DNA from: Streptomyces sp. DHE7-1
GTDB lineage: Bacteria; Actinomycetota; Actinomycetes; Streptomycetales; Streptomycetaceae
Direction: 5' to 3'
Assembly: GCA_016432725.1 (NCBI GenBank)
Contig: JACJDG010000003.1
Span: forward strand, 682,001 to 746,000
Length of the DNA: 64,000 nt
The position numbers and the translations under genes are program-made. The notes beneath the pieces are model-generated. The model was not told the origin of the DNA. It saw only the letters and a list, made by a program, of their open reading frames with translations, and made no database searches. Below are positions 41,336 through 49,465 of this stretch, piece by piece; position 1 is the first letter of the stretch; each line of letters starts with the position of its first letter.

Positions 41336-41369
41336 GATACGGCAATGTATCCGATACATCGATGTATCG
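41336..41369. promoter_or_regulatory. Two TetR operator-like dyads
   Basis: GATAC-GGCAAT-GTATC (41336-41351) and the perfect 18-mer CGATACATCGATGTATCG (41352-41369) lie back to back, 14-47 bases upstream of the TetR ATG. The shared half-site GATAC/GTATC suggests binding of TetR dimers. The site is also about 75 bases upstream of the divergent alkB-like gene. Confidence 0.75.
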
Positions 41370-41443
41370 AAAGAGATCCGCCCCTCGCAAGCGGGACACG
41401 AGCCTCTTGGAACATATATTCGATTTAGGGGTACGCTGGGTCC

Positions 41444-42070
41444 ATGGCCACGCACCTCCAGGGCTCCCTGTTCGACCAGACCGACGAGCTGCGGCTCGGC
41501 CCGCTGGACGGGCTGTGCCGGACCGAGCTGGGCTCCGGCGCCTGGATCGACGTGCTGCCGGGCTGGCTGAGCGGAGCGGACGCCCTGTTCGAAGAGCTGG
41601 CGGCCGGCGTCCCCTGGCGGGCGGAGCGCCGCACGATGTACGACAACGTGGTGGCCGTCCCGCGGCTGCTCGCCTTCTACGGGGCGAGCGAGCCGCTGCC
41701 GCACCCCGTCCTCACCGAGGCGCGAGGCGCCCTGTCCGCCCGCTACGCCGAGGAGCTGGGCGAGCCCTTCACCACCGCCGGGCTGTGCTACTACCGCGAC
41801 GGCCGGGACAGCGTCGCCTGGCACGGCGACCGGATCGGACGCGGCGCCCGCCAGGACACGATGGTCGCGATCCTGTCCGTCGGCGCGCCCCGGGATCTGC
41901 TGCTGCGGCCCGTGGGCGGCGGCCCGGGCGTCCGGCGGCCGCTCGGGCACGGCGACCTCATCGTGATGGGCGGCTCCTGCCAGCGGACCTGGGAGCACTG
42001 CGTGCCCAAGACCGCCCACGCGGCGGGGCCGCGCATCAGCGTCCAGTTCCGCCCGCACGGGGTGCGGTGA
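41444..42070 (+). CDS. AlkB-family alpha-ketoglutarate-dependent dioxygenase
   Basis: 208 residues. Fe(II)/2-oxoglutarate fold: YYRDGRDSVAWHGDRIG holds the HxD metal ligands; the distal His lies in WEHCVPK; the 2-oxoglutarate Arg in RISVQFRPH. AlkB enzymes oxidatively demethylate 1-methyladenine and 3-methylcytosine. The start is ATG 41444. It is divergent from the TetR/flavoprotein unit, and the intervening AT-rich segment holds the operators above. Frame intact. Confidence 0.92.
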   Translation: MATHLQGSLFDQTDELRLGPLDGLCRTELGSGAWIDVLPGWLSGADALFEELAAGVPWRAERRTMYDNVVAVPRLLAFYGASEPLPHPVLTEARGALSARYAEELGEPFTTAGLCYYRDGRDSVAWHGDRIGRGARQDTMVAILSVGAPRDLLLRPVGGGPGVRRPLGHGDLIVMGGSCQRTWEHCVPKTAHAAGPRISVQFRPHGVR

Positions 42071-42174
42071 CGGATCGGGCGGCCCCTCGCGGGGCACCGG
42101 CGCGATACCCCGTCGGCGCCGACCGCCGGGAGCGGGCGTCCCGCCGGCGGAACCGTGGCCTTAGGGTTCGTCCC

Positions 42175-43408
42175 ATGGCATTGCAGATCAGCGCCACGAA
42201 CCCGGAGCACCCCGCGCTCCTGCTCGAACTGCCCTGGGACGTACCCCTGGAGAAGTGGCCCGAGGAGTTCCTCGTGCCGCTCCCCCGGGCATCTCCCGGC
42301 ACGTCGTGCGCTACGCCCGCGCCGGCGAGGAGGTGATCGCGGTCAAGGAGCTGGCCGAACGGCCCGCGCTGCGCGAGTACGGGCTGCTGCGCGACCTCGA
42401 CCGGCTGGGCATCCCGGCCGTCGACCCGCTCGCCGTGGTCACCGGCCGCACCGACGGCGCCGGCGCCCCGCTGGAACCGGTGCTGATCACCCGGCATCTG
42501 CGCGGCTCGATGCCGTACCGCTCGATGTTCGAGACCACCATGCGCCCGGCGACCATGCACCGGCTGATGGACGCCCTCGCGGTGCTGCTGGTCCGGCTGC
42601 ACCTGAGCGGGTTCGCCTGGGGCGACTGCTCGCTGTCCAACACCCTCTTCCGGCGGGACGCGGGCGCCTACGCGGCGTACCTGGTGGACGCCGAGACCGG
42701 TGACCTGCACCCCGGCTCAGCCCCGGACAGCGGGACTACGACCTCGACCTGGCCCGGGTGAACATCAGCGGCGAACTGCTGGACCTGGAGGCGTCCGGCG
42801 CGCTGCACCCCTCCGTCGACCCGGTCGAGTTCGGGCACGAGATCTGCACCCGCTACGCCGGCCTGTGGCAGGAGCTGACCCGCACCTCGGTGTATCCGGC
42901 GGGCAAATACCACTACATAGAACGCCGGATACGCCGGCTCAACGAACTCGGCTTCGACGTGGCCGAGATGCAGATCGAGCACTCGTCCAACGGCGACACG
43001 GTCACCTTCGTGCCCAAGGTCGTCGACGCCGGCCACCACCAGCGGCAGCTGCTCCGGCTGACCGGCCTCGACGCCGAGGAGAACCAGGCGCGGCGGCTGC
43101 TCAACGACCTGGAGAGCTGGATGGCCACCCAGGACGACTACGCGCCCGGTGACCCCCTCGCCGCCCGCCCCGAGGTGCTCGCCCACCGCTGGGTGCGGGA
43201 CGTGTTCCGGCCCACCGTGCGCGCCGTGCCGTCGGCGCTGCGCGGGTCCATGGACCCGGCCGAGATCTACCACGAGCTGCTGGAGCACCGCTGGTACCTG
43301 TCGGAACGGGCGCAGCAGGACATCGGCCTGGACACCGCCGTCGCCGACTACATCGCCAACGTCCTGCCCAGGGCGCGCACCACCCTGGAGCCGACGACAC
43401 CCCCCTAG
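42175..43408 (+). CDS. DUF4032 protein with kinase-like N-terminal half, two frameshifts
   Basis: About 411 residues. The N-terminal half resembles a small kinase fold (RYARAGEEVIAVKELAERPALREYGLLRDL; LHLSGFAWGDCSLSNTLFRRD; YLVDAETGDLHPG) with the GDCSLSNT catalytic-loop-like and VDAETG metal-loop-like motifs. The C-terminal half (from about 195) is the DUF4032 domain proper. Lost G at CCCCGG strings near 42287 and 42714 splits it; repaired joins are LPRGISRHVVR and HPGLSPGQRDYDLDLARV. Function unknown; a kinase of LPS-kinase-like type has been suggested for such folds, which is inference here. Confidence 0.78.
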
Positions 43409-43409
43409 G

Positions 43410-44279
43410 TCACTCGTCGTGCGGCACCACGGCCACCGGGCACTCGGCGTGGTGCAGCACGCCGTGCGCGACCGAGCCGATCCGGGCGCCCACGGCCGTA
43501 CGGCGGGACCGCCGGCCCACGACCACGAGCTGGGCCCGCCCGGCCACCGACAGCAGCACCTGCCCGGCGCTGCCCATCTCGACGTGCTCGGCGACGGGCA
43601 CCTCCGGGAACCGATCCCGCCACGGGGCGAGCGCGTCCTCCAGTGCCTGCTTCTCGTACGGCTCCAGGCCGCCCGCCTCGTCCAGCAGCCTCAGCGAGCC
43701 CGGGCTGTAGGCGAAGACCGGCGGCAGCGTCCAGGCGCGGACCGCCCGGACGGTGGCACCGCGCACGGCCGCCGTCTCGAACGCGAACCGCAGCGCGGCC
43801 GCGCTGTCCTCCGGGCCGCCGTGCTGGCCGACCACGACGTCCCGCCCGGCCGCCTCCGCGGCCGCCCGGTCCCCGGCCCGCACCAGGACGACGGGCCGGG
43901 CCGTCTCGGCGATCACCTGGCGGCCCACCGAGCCCAGCAGGAAGCCCATCACCGGGCCGTGCCCGCGGGAGCCCAGCACCAGCAGCTCGGAGCGGGCCGC
44001 CGCGTCGGTCAGCGCCTCCGCGACGCCGCCCTCGAGCACGTCCACGTCCACCTCGAGCTCCGGGTGCCTGCCCAGGACGGCGCGCACGGCCTCCCGCACC
44101 CCTTCGGACACCCAGCCGTGCTGGGTGTCCCGGTCGGCCGTGGCGAGTGCCTCCGCGTAGCGCCAGGCGTGCACCACGCGCAGCGGCAGCCCCCGGCGCA
44201 CGGCCTCCCGGGCCGCCCAGTCCAGCGCGGCCAGACTCTCCTCCGTACCGTCCACCCCTGCCGTGATCGGGCGTGTCAT
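43410..44279 (-). CDS. Tandem universal stress protein (UspA family)
   Basis: 289 residues with two Usp domains. The first (about 1-140; ITAGVDGTEESLAALDWA) has the full ATP-binding motif GSRGHGPVMGFLLGS (G-x2-G-x9-GS). The second (about 145-289) has VVGRRSRRTAVGARIGSVA, where the second Gly is Ser, so nucleotide binding there may be weaker. ATG 44279 is preceded by AGGAGG. It is divergent from the REC-flavoprotein operon, 244 bases away, and Usp proteins are often co-regulated with redox or hypoxia genes. Frame intact. Confidence 0.9.
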   Translation of the reverse strand: MTRPITAGVDGTEESLAALDWAAREAVRRGLPLRVVHAWRYAEALATADRDTQHGWVSEGVREAVRAVLGRHPELEVDVDVLEGGVAEALTDAAARSELLVLGSRGHGPVMGFLLGSVGRQVIAETARPVVLVRAGDRAAAEAAGRDVVVGQHGGPEDSAAALRFAFETAAVRGATVRAVRAWTLPPVFAYSPGSLRLLDEAGGLEPYEKQALEDALAPWRDRFPEVPVAEHVEMGSAGQVLLSVAGRAQLVVVGRRSRRTAVGARIGSVAHGVLHHAECPVAVVPHDE

Positions 44280-44523
44280 GCCTCGGGCCTCCTCGTCGTC
44301 CGCGTCCGCGGGGCCGGTCTCCCCCACGGGCCGATCGGTCCGTGCCGATCATGCCCTTCCCCCTACCCGCGAAGAGGGAGATCACGGAGTGTCCGGCGGG
44401 CCCGGGCCGTCCTCGCCGTATACCGGAGCGAAGCCGGGCGATCGAACATACGATGGGCGGGAATCGGTGCGGTGTCCCCGGCGGCGCCGTCCCGTGAATC
44501 CGACCGCTCGGGGTGGGAGAGGC

Positions 44524-46200
44524 ATGGCACAGGCCGCCGACGCAGCGCGGACCGTCATCCTGACCGTGGACGACGACCCGGGGGTCTCCCGCGCCGTCGC
44601 CCGCGACCTCCGGCGGCGCTACGGCGAGTCGTACCGGATCGTGCGCGCGGAGTCCGGCGAGTCGGCGCTGGAGGCGCTGCGCGAGCTGAAGCTGCGCGGG
44701 GACCTGGTGGCGGTGATCCTGGCCGACTACCGGATGCCGCAGATGAACGGCATCGACTTCCTGGAGCAGGCCCTGGACGTGTATCCGGGTGCCCGGCGGG
44801 TGCTGCTGACCGCGTACGCGGACACCAGCGCGGCCATCGACGCGATCAACGTCGTCGACCTGGACCACTACCTGCTCAAGCCGTGGGACCCGCCGGAGGA
44901 GAAGCTCTACCCGGTGCTGGACGACCTGCTCCAGGCCTGGCGGACGAGCGCCTACAGGCCGGTGCCCAGCACCAAGGTCGTGGGACACCGCTGGTCGGCC
45001 CGGTCCTCGGACGTACGGGAGTTCCTGGCCCGCAACCAGGTGCCGTACCGCTGGTACTCGGTGGAGGAGCCCGAGGGGCGACGGCTGCTCACCGCGGCCG
45101 GGCAGGACGGGCAGCGGCTGCCGCTGGTGATCACCCCCGACGGAACGGTCCTGGTCGAGCCCGAGGCGCCGGAGCTGGCCGCACGGGTGGGCCTGGCGAC
45201 CACCCCGACGGCCGACTTCTACGACCTGGTGGTGATCGGCGGCGGCCCGGCCGGGCTGGGCGCCGCCGTGTACGGGGCCTCGGAGGGCCTGCGGACCGTG
45301 CTCGTGGAACGGTCCGCGACCGGCGGGCAGGCCGGGCAGAGCTCCCGGATCGAGAACTACCTGGGCTTCCCCGACGGGGTCTCCGGCGCGCAGCTCACCG
45401 ACCGGGCGCGGCGGCAGGCGGCCAAGTTCGGCGCCGAGATCCTGACCACGCGCGAGGTGACCGGACTGGAGATCAACGGGGCGGCCCGCGTGGTCCGGTT
45501 CGCGGACGGCTCGGCGATCGCGGCGCACAGCGTCATCCTGGCGACGGGCGTGCAGTACCGGCAGCTGCAGGCCGAGGGCTGCATGGACCTGACCGGCTGC
45601 GGGGTGTTCTACGGCTCCGCGCTGACCGAGGCGTCCTCCTGCCAGGGGCACGACGTGTACATCGTCGGCGGCGCCAACTCGGCGGGGCAGGCGGCGATGT
45701 ACCTGTCCCGGTTCGCCAAGTCGGTCACGCTGCTGGTGCGCGGGCCGGACCTGTCGGCCTCGATGTCGCACTATCTGATCCAGCAGATCGGCGACGCGCC
45801 GAACATCTCGGTGCGTGGCCACACGGTCGTGGACGCCGCGCACGGCTCCGGCCGGCTGGAGCAGCTGACGCTGCGTCACATGTCCAGCGGGGAGACCGAA
45901 CGCGTCGACGCCCAGTGGATGTTCGTGTTCATCGGCGCGGCCCCGCTGACCGACTGGCTCGGCGGGGCGGTGCTGCGCGACGAGCGCGGGTTCATCCTGG
46001 CCGGACCCGACCTGACCGCCGACGGGCGCCCACCGGCCGGCTGGGAGCTGGACCGGGCGCCGTACCACCTGGAGACCAGCGTCCCCGGCGTGTTCGTGGC
46101 GGGCGACGCCCGCGCCGAGTCCGCCAAGCGGGTCGCGTCAGCCGTCGGAGAGGGAGCCATGGCCGTGATGCTCGTCCACCGGTATCTGGAGCAGTCGTGA
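44524..46200 (+). CDS. Receiver-glutaredoxin-like-thioredoxin-reductase-like fusion flavoprotein lacking redox Cys pairs
   Basis: 558 residues. Receiver domain (1-125): TVILTVDDDPGVSRAV, phospho-acceptor Asp in ILADYRMPQMNGIDFLEQ, and LLTAYAD, LLKPWDP. Glutaredoxin-like segment (about 150-225): GHRWSARSSDVREFLARN and LPLVITPDGTVLVEPEAPEL, with WSARSS where a C-x2-C would be expected. Reductase-like body (235-558): FAD motif VVIGGGPAGLGAAVYGASEG, GGQAGQSSRIENYLGFPDGV, and NAD motif VYIVGGANSAGQAAMYL. The position of the reductase CxxC is occupied by GSAL. ATG 44524 has GGGAGAGGC. It overlaps the next gene by GTGA. It is probably a regulated flavoenzyme or sensor, not a classical thioredoxin reductase. 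Confidence 0.88.
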   Translation: MAQAADAARTVILTVDDDPGVSRAVARDLRRRYGESYRIVRAESGESALEALRELKLRGDLVAVILADYRMPQMNGIDFLEQALDVYPGARRVLLTAYADTSAAIDAINVVDLDHYLLKPWDPPEEKLYPVLDDLLQAWRTSAYRPVPSTKVVGHRWSARSSDVREFLARNQVPYRWYSVEEPEGRRLLTAAGQDGQRLPLVITPDGTVLVEPEAPELAARVGLATTPTADFYDLVVIGGGPAGLGAAVYGASEGLRTVLVERSATGGQAGQSSRIENYLGFPDGVSGAQLTDRARRQAAKFGAEILTTREVTGLEINGAARVVRFADGSAIAAHSVILATGVQYRQLQAEGCMDLTGCGVFYGSALTEASSCQGHDVYIVGGANSAGQAAMYLSRFAKSVTLLVRGPDLSASMSHYLIQQIGDAPNISVRGHTVVDAAHGSGRLEQLTLRHMSSGETERVDAQWMFVFIGAAPLTDWLGGAVLRDERGFILAGPDLTADGRPPAGWELDRAPYHLETSVPGVFVAGDARAESAKRVASAVGEGAMAVMLVHRYLEQS

Positions 46201-47671
46201 GCGGGCAGCCGGTGCCGTGCAGCCCGCAGGAGATCGGCTCCCTGTTCCTGTTCGAGAAGCTGTCGCCGGAGCAGCTCGGCCGGCTGTGCAGCGAGGGCCG
46301 GGTGGAGCTGTTCGAGCCGGGCCCGGTGTACACCGAGGGCGACCCCGCCACCTGCTTCTACGTGATGGTCGAGGGCACGGTCGTGCTCTCGCGGCGGGTG
46401 GGCGGCGACGACGTGGAGGTGTCCCGTACCTCGCAGCGCGGGGTGTACGCCGGCGCGATGCAGGCGTACCTGGGCGACCGGGTGCGGCAGGTGTACAACA
46501 ACTCGATGCGGGTGACGGAGCCGACGCGCTTCTTCGTCCTGCCGGCGGACACCTTCGCCGAGGTCATGAGCGAGTGGTTCCCGATGGCCACGCATCTGCT
46601 GGAGGGCTGTTCTTCGGCTCCAAGAGCACCCAGGCGGCCATCGGGCAGCGGGAACGGCTGCTGGCGCTCGGCTCGTTGTCGGCCGGGCTCACGCACGAGC
46701 TGAACAACCCCGCCGCGGCCGCCGTCCGGGCCACCTCGACGCTGCGGGAGCGGGTCGCGAAGATGCGGCACAAACTCGCGGTGATCGCCGAGGGACCGTT
46801 CTCCCGGGACGCCCTGGCGAGCCTGATCGAGATCCAGGAGCGCACCGCCGAGCGGGTCGCCAAGGCGCCGTCGCTCAGCCCCCTGGAGGCCTCGGACCGC
46901 GAGGACGCGCTCACCGACTGGCTGGAGGACCACGGCCTCGACCACGGCTGGCAGCTCGCGCCCACCTTCGTCCAGGCCGGGCTCGACGTGGACTGGCTGG
47001 AGCAGGTCGCGGCGGCCGTGGACGCGGAGATCCTGCCCGGGGCGGTCGGCTGGCTCAACTACACGGTCGAGACCGAGCTGCTGATGGACGAGATCGAGGA
47101 CTCCACCACCAGGATCTCGCACCTCGTGGACGCCGCCAAGCAGTACTCGCAACTGGACCGGGCGCCCTACCGGGTCGTCGGCGTGCACGAACTCCTCGAC
47201 AGCACCCTGCTGATGCTCTCCGGCAAGATCGGTCCCAGCATCGAGGTCGTCAAGGAGTACGAGCCCGCGCTGCCGGAGATCCCCGGCTATCCGGCGGAGC
47301 TGAACCAGGTGTGGACGAACCTCATCGACAACGCGGTGTCCGCCATGAACGACGCCGGCGGGCAGGGCACGCTGACCGTGCGGACCGCGCTGGAGGGCGA
47401 GCAGGTGCTGGTGGAGTTCCGGGACACCGGGCCCGGGGTGCCGCCGGAGATCCGGAGCCGGATCTTCGATCCGTTCTTCACCACCAAGCCGGTCGGCCAG
47501 GGCACCGGCCTCGGCCTGGACATCTCCTGGCGGATCGTGGTGAACAAGCACCACGGCACCCTGCGTGTTGAGTCCGAACCCGGCGACACCCGCTTCCAGG
47601 TGCTGCTGCCGCTGACCGCCGGGACACCGGAGGAGCGGTCCGCCCTGACGAACCCCGAGGAGGCAGCATGA
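46197..47671 (+). CDS. Cyclic nucleotide-binding sensor histidine kinase, one frameshift
   Basis: About 491 residues. A CRP-type cNMP-binding domain (about 10-135; EKLSPEQLGRLCSEGRVELF, VMVEGTVVLSRRVGG) is joined, after a break near 46607, to a kinase core: H-box GSLSAGLTHELNNPAAAAV, N-box NQVWTNLIDNAVSAM, G1 DTGPGVPPE, and F/G2 FDPFFTTKPVGQGTGLGLDIS. No membrane segment is seen, so it is cytoplasmic. Its start GTG 46197 overlaps the stop of the receiver-flavoprotein, its likely phosphotransfer partner. The repaired join reads EGLFFGSKSTQAA. Confidence 0.88.
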
Positions 47672-48018
47672 GCGGCGAGAACGCCATCGACCCGAGCGTC
47701 CCGCCGAGCGGCGCGGGCTGTGTGGAGTGCGACGCGGCCGGCGGGTGGTGGTTCCATCTGCGCCGGTGCGCGTCCTGCGGTCACATCGGCTGCTGCGACG
47801 ACTCCCCCGCCAAGCACGCCACCGCCCACTACGAGGCGACCGGGCATCCCGTGATCCGCAGCTTCGAGCCGGGCGAGAGCTGGTTCTGGAACTTCGAGAC
47901 GGGCCAGTTGTACACCGACGGCCCCGAACTCGCGCCGCCGGCCTGGCACCCGGAGGACCAGCCGGTGCCGGGCCCCGCGGGCCGGGTGCCGGCCGACTGG
48001 GCCGACACGCTGCGCTGA
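47668..48018 (+). CDS. UBP-type zinc finger protein
   Basis: 116 residues. A ZnF-UBP domain (about 15-80) with GCVECDAAGGWWFHLRRCASCGHIGCC-type Cys/His ligands, split as CVEC, CASCGHIGCC, KHATAHYEATGHP, then SWFWNFETGQLY. In eukaryotes this fold binds the free C-terminal Gly-Gly of ubiquitin; bacterial versions lack a ubiquitin partner and have unknown ligands. The start ATG overlaps the kinase stop (ATGA), so it is a coupled third member of the operon. The C-terminal 40 residues are Pro-rich. Confidence 0.88.
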   Translation: MSGENAIDPSVPPSGAGCVECDAAGGWWFHLRRCASCGHIGCCDDSPAKHATAHYEATGHPVIRSFEPGESWFWNFETGQLYTDGPELAPPAWHPEDQPVPGPAGRVPADWADTLR

Positions 48019-48055
48019 GCCCCTTGAGGGCCGGGGCGGCCCGGCCGGCCCGGGA

Positions 48056-49275
48056 TCAGCGCGCGCAGTCGAGGGCGTGCGGGTCGACGGCTCCGGCCAG
48101 GGCCCGCATGCCCGCGTCGTCAAGGTGCAGATGGTCGCCGTTGTCGAAGCCGGCGAGCAGGCGCCGGGCAGGTGGGGGCTGCGCAGGACGCGGTCGAAGT
48201 CGGCGACCGCGTCGAACTCCCCGCCGGCGCGGACGAACCGGTTGACCTCCTGGCGTACCGCCTCGGCGGCCGGGTCCCACTCGGACCAGCCCTCGAAGGG
48301 ACCGATGGTCGCGCCGACCACGCACAGCCCCGCCGCGTGGGCCCGCCGGACGATCGTCCGGTATCCGGCGATCAGTCCGGCCGTGGTGACCCCGGTGTGG
48401 GCCTTGAGGTCGTTGACTCCCTCGAACAGCACGACGGTACGTGCCCCGGGCTGGGTCAGGACGTCCCGCTCCAGCCGGTGCAGGGCGCCGGTCCCGGCGT
48501 CGTCGGTGAGCACCTTGTTGCCGGACATGCCCTCGTTGGCCACGCCCTCGACGGCCGTCCGGGCCGAGTGCAGGCGCCGGGCGAGGTAGTCGGGCCAGCG
48601 CCGGTCAAGCCCCGGCGTGGACTGCCAGCCGTCGGTGAGGGAGTCGCCGAGCACCACCACGGCTCCGGTGGCGGGGTCCGCGGGGCGTACCGAGACGGCG
48701 TCCAGGTACCACCAGGAGCCGGTCGGCCGGGCCCAGTTCGCCCCGCTGGTCTCGGCGGTGTGGTCGCCCTGGCCGACGTACGACGTCTGCAGCGCCATCT
48801 CGTGCCCGGTGGCCGGGCCGGCCGCGTCGGGGGTGTACAGGCTGATGGCGAGATCGGCCCCGGCCGGGACGTTCCCGGGCAGCGGATCGCTCCACGCGAC
48901 CGTGCCGGCGGGCAGGGTGACCGTGCGGGATCCGCGGAAGGTGAGCGGACGGTCGCTGCCGGGGACGAGCGCCGCGCCCGTACGCCGCAGGCCGGCGCGG
49001 ACGCTGTCCAGGGTCAGGGGCCGGTCGCCGAAGGCGTTGGAGAGGCGGACGCGCAGTGCGCTGCCGGCCACGCTGGTGTGCACGATCAGCCGGTAGCCGC
49101 GGTCGGCGGCGCCCTCGCCGAGGCGGTCGGCGCTGGCCGACCACGTGACGACCTGGCCGGCCTGGCCGGCGGGTGCGGGCGGTGCGGCCGCGGCGGGCAC
49201 GGGCGCCCACGGACAGGCGAGCGTGAGCAGCACCGCGGCGGCCAGGCGGCGGACGCGGGCGGACCGGCCGGTCAC
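48056..49275 (-). CDS. Secreted SGNH/GDSL-family hydrolase, one frameshift
   Basis: About 406 residues. Sec signal (RLAAAVLLTLACPWAPVPAAAAP), an N-terminal beta domain (VRLSNAFGDRPLTLDSVRAGL), and an SGNH catalytic domain: VVVLGDSLTDGW (Ser nucleophile), EGVANEGMSGNKVL (Gly), VLFEGVNDLKAH (Asn) and the end HLHLDDAGMRALA (Asp-x2-His-like). A lost base near 48163 shifts the last about 40 residues. Such enzymes are esterases or lipases on various substrates. GTG 49275 is the start. It is convergent with the UBP gene. Confidence 0.86.
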
Positions 49276-49465
49276 CGGTCGGGCTCCTCGGCCCCGGCGG
49301 ACCCGCCTGGCTCCGGGCGGAGCGTCCTCGACGTGTCTGCGTGTGCCACCGACGTCATGGTCCCGCCGCTGCCGCCGGTCCGCCACCCCGGCGGACCGGG
49401 GCGCCCGGACGTGCGGATGCCCCGCGCGGGGCGGGGCATCCGGTGGTGCGGGGTGCGGACGTCCG

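Noticed and set aside
46197..47671. Two separate genes (a cyclic-nucleotide-binding protein and a histidine kinase)
   Set aside because: The break near 46607 is a single lost base within continuous sequence and no ribosome site or start suits an independent kinase; one fused gene is more likely.
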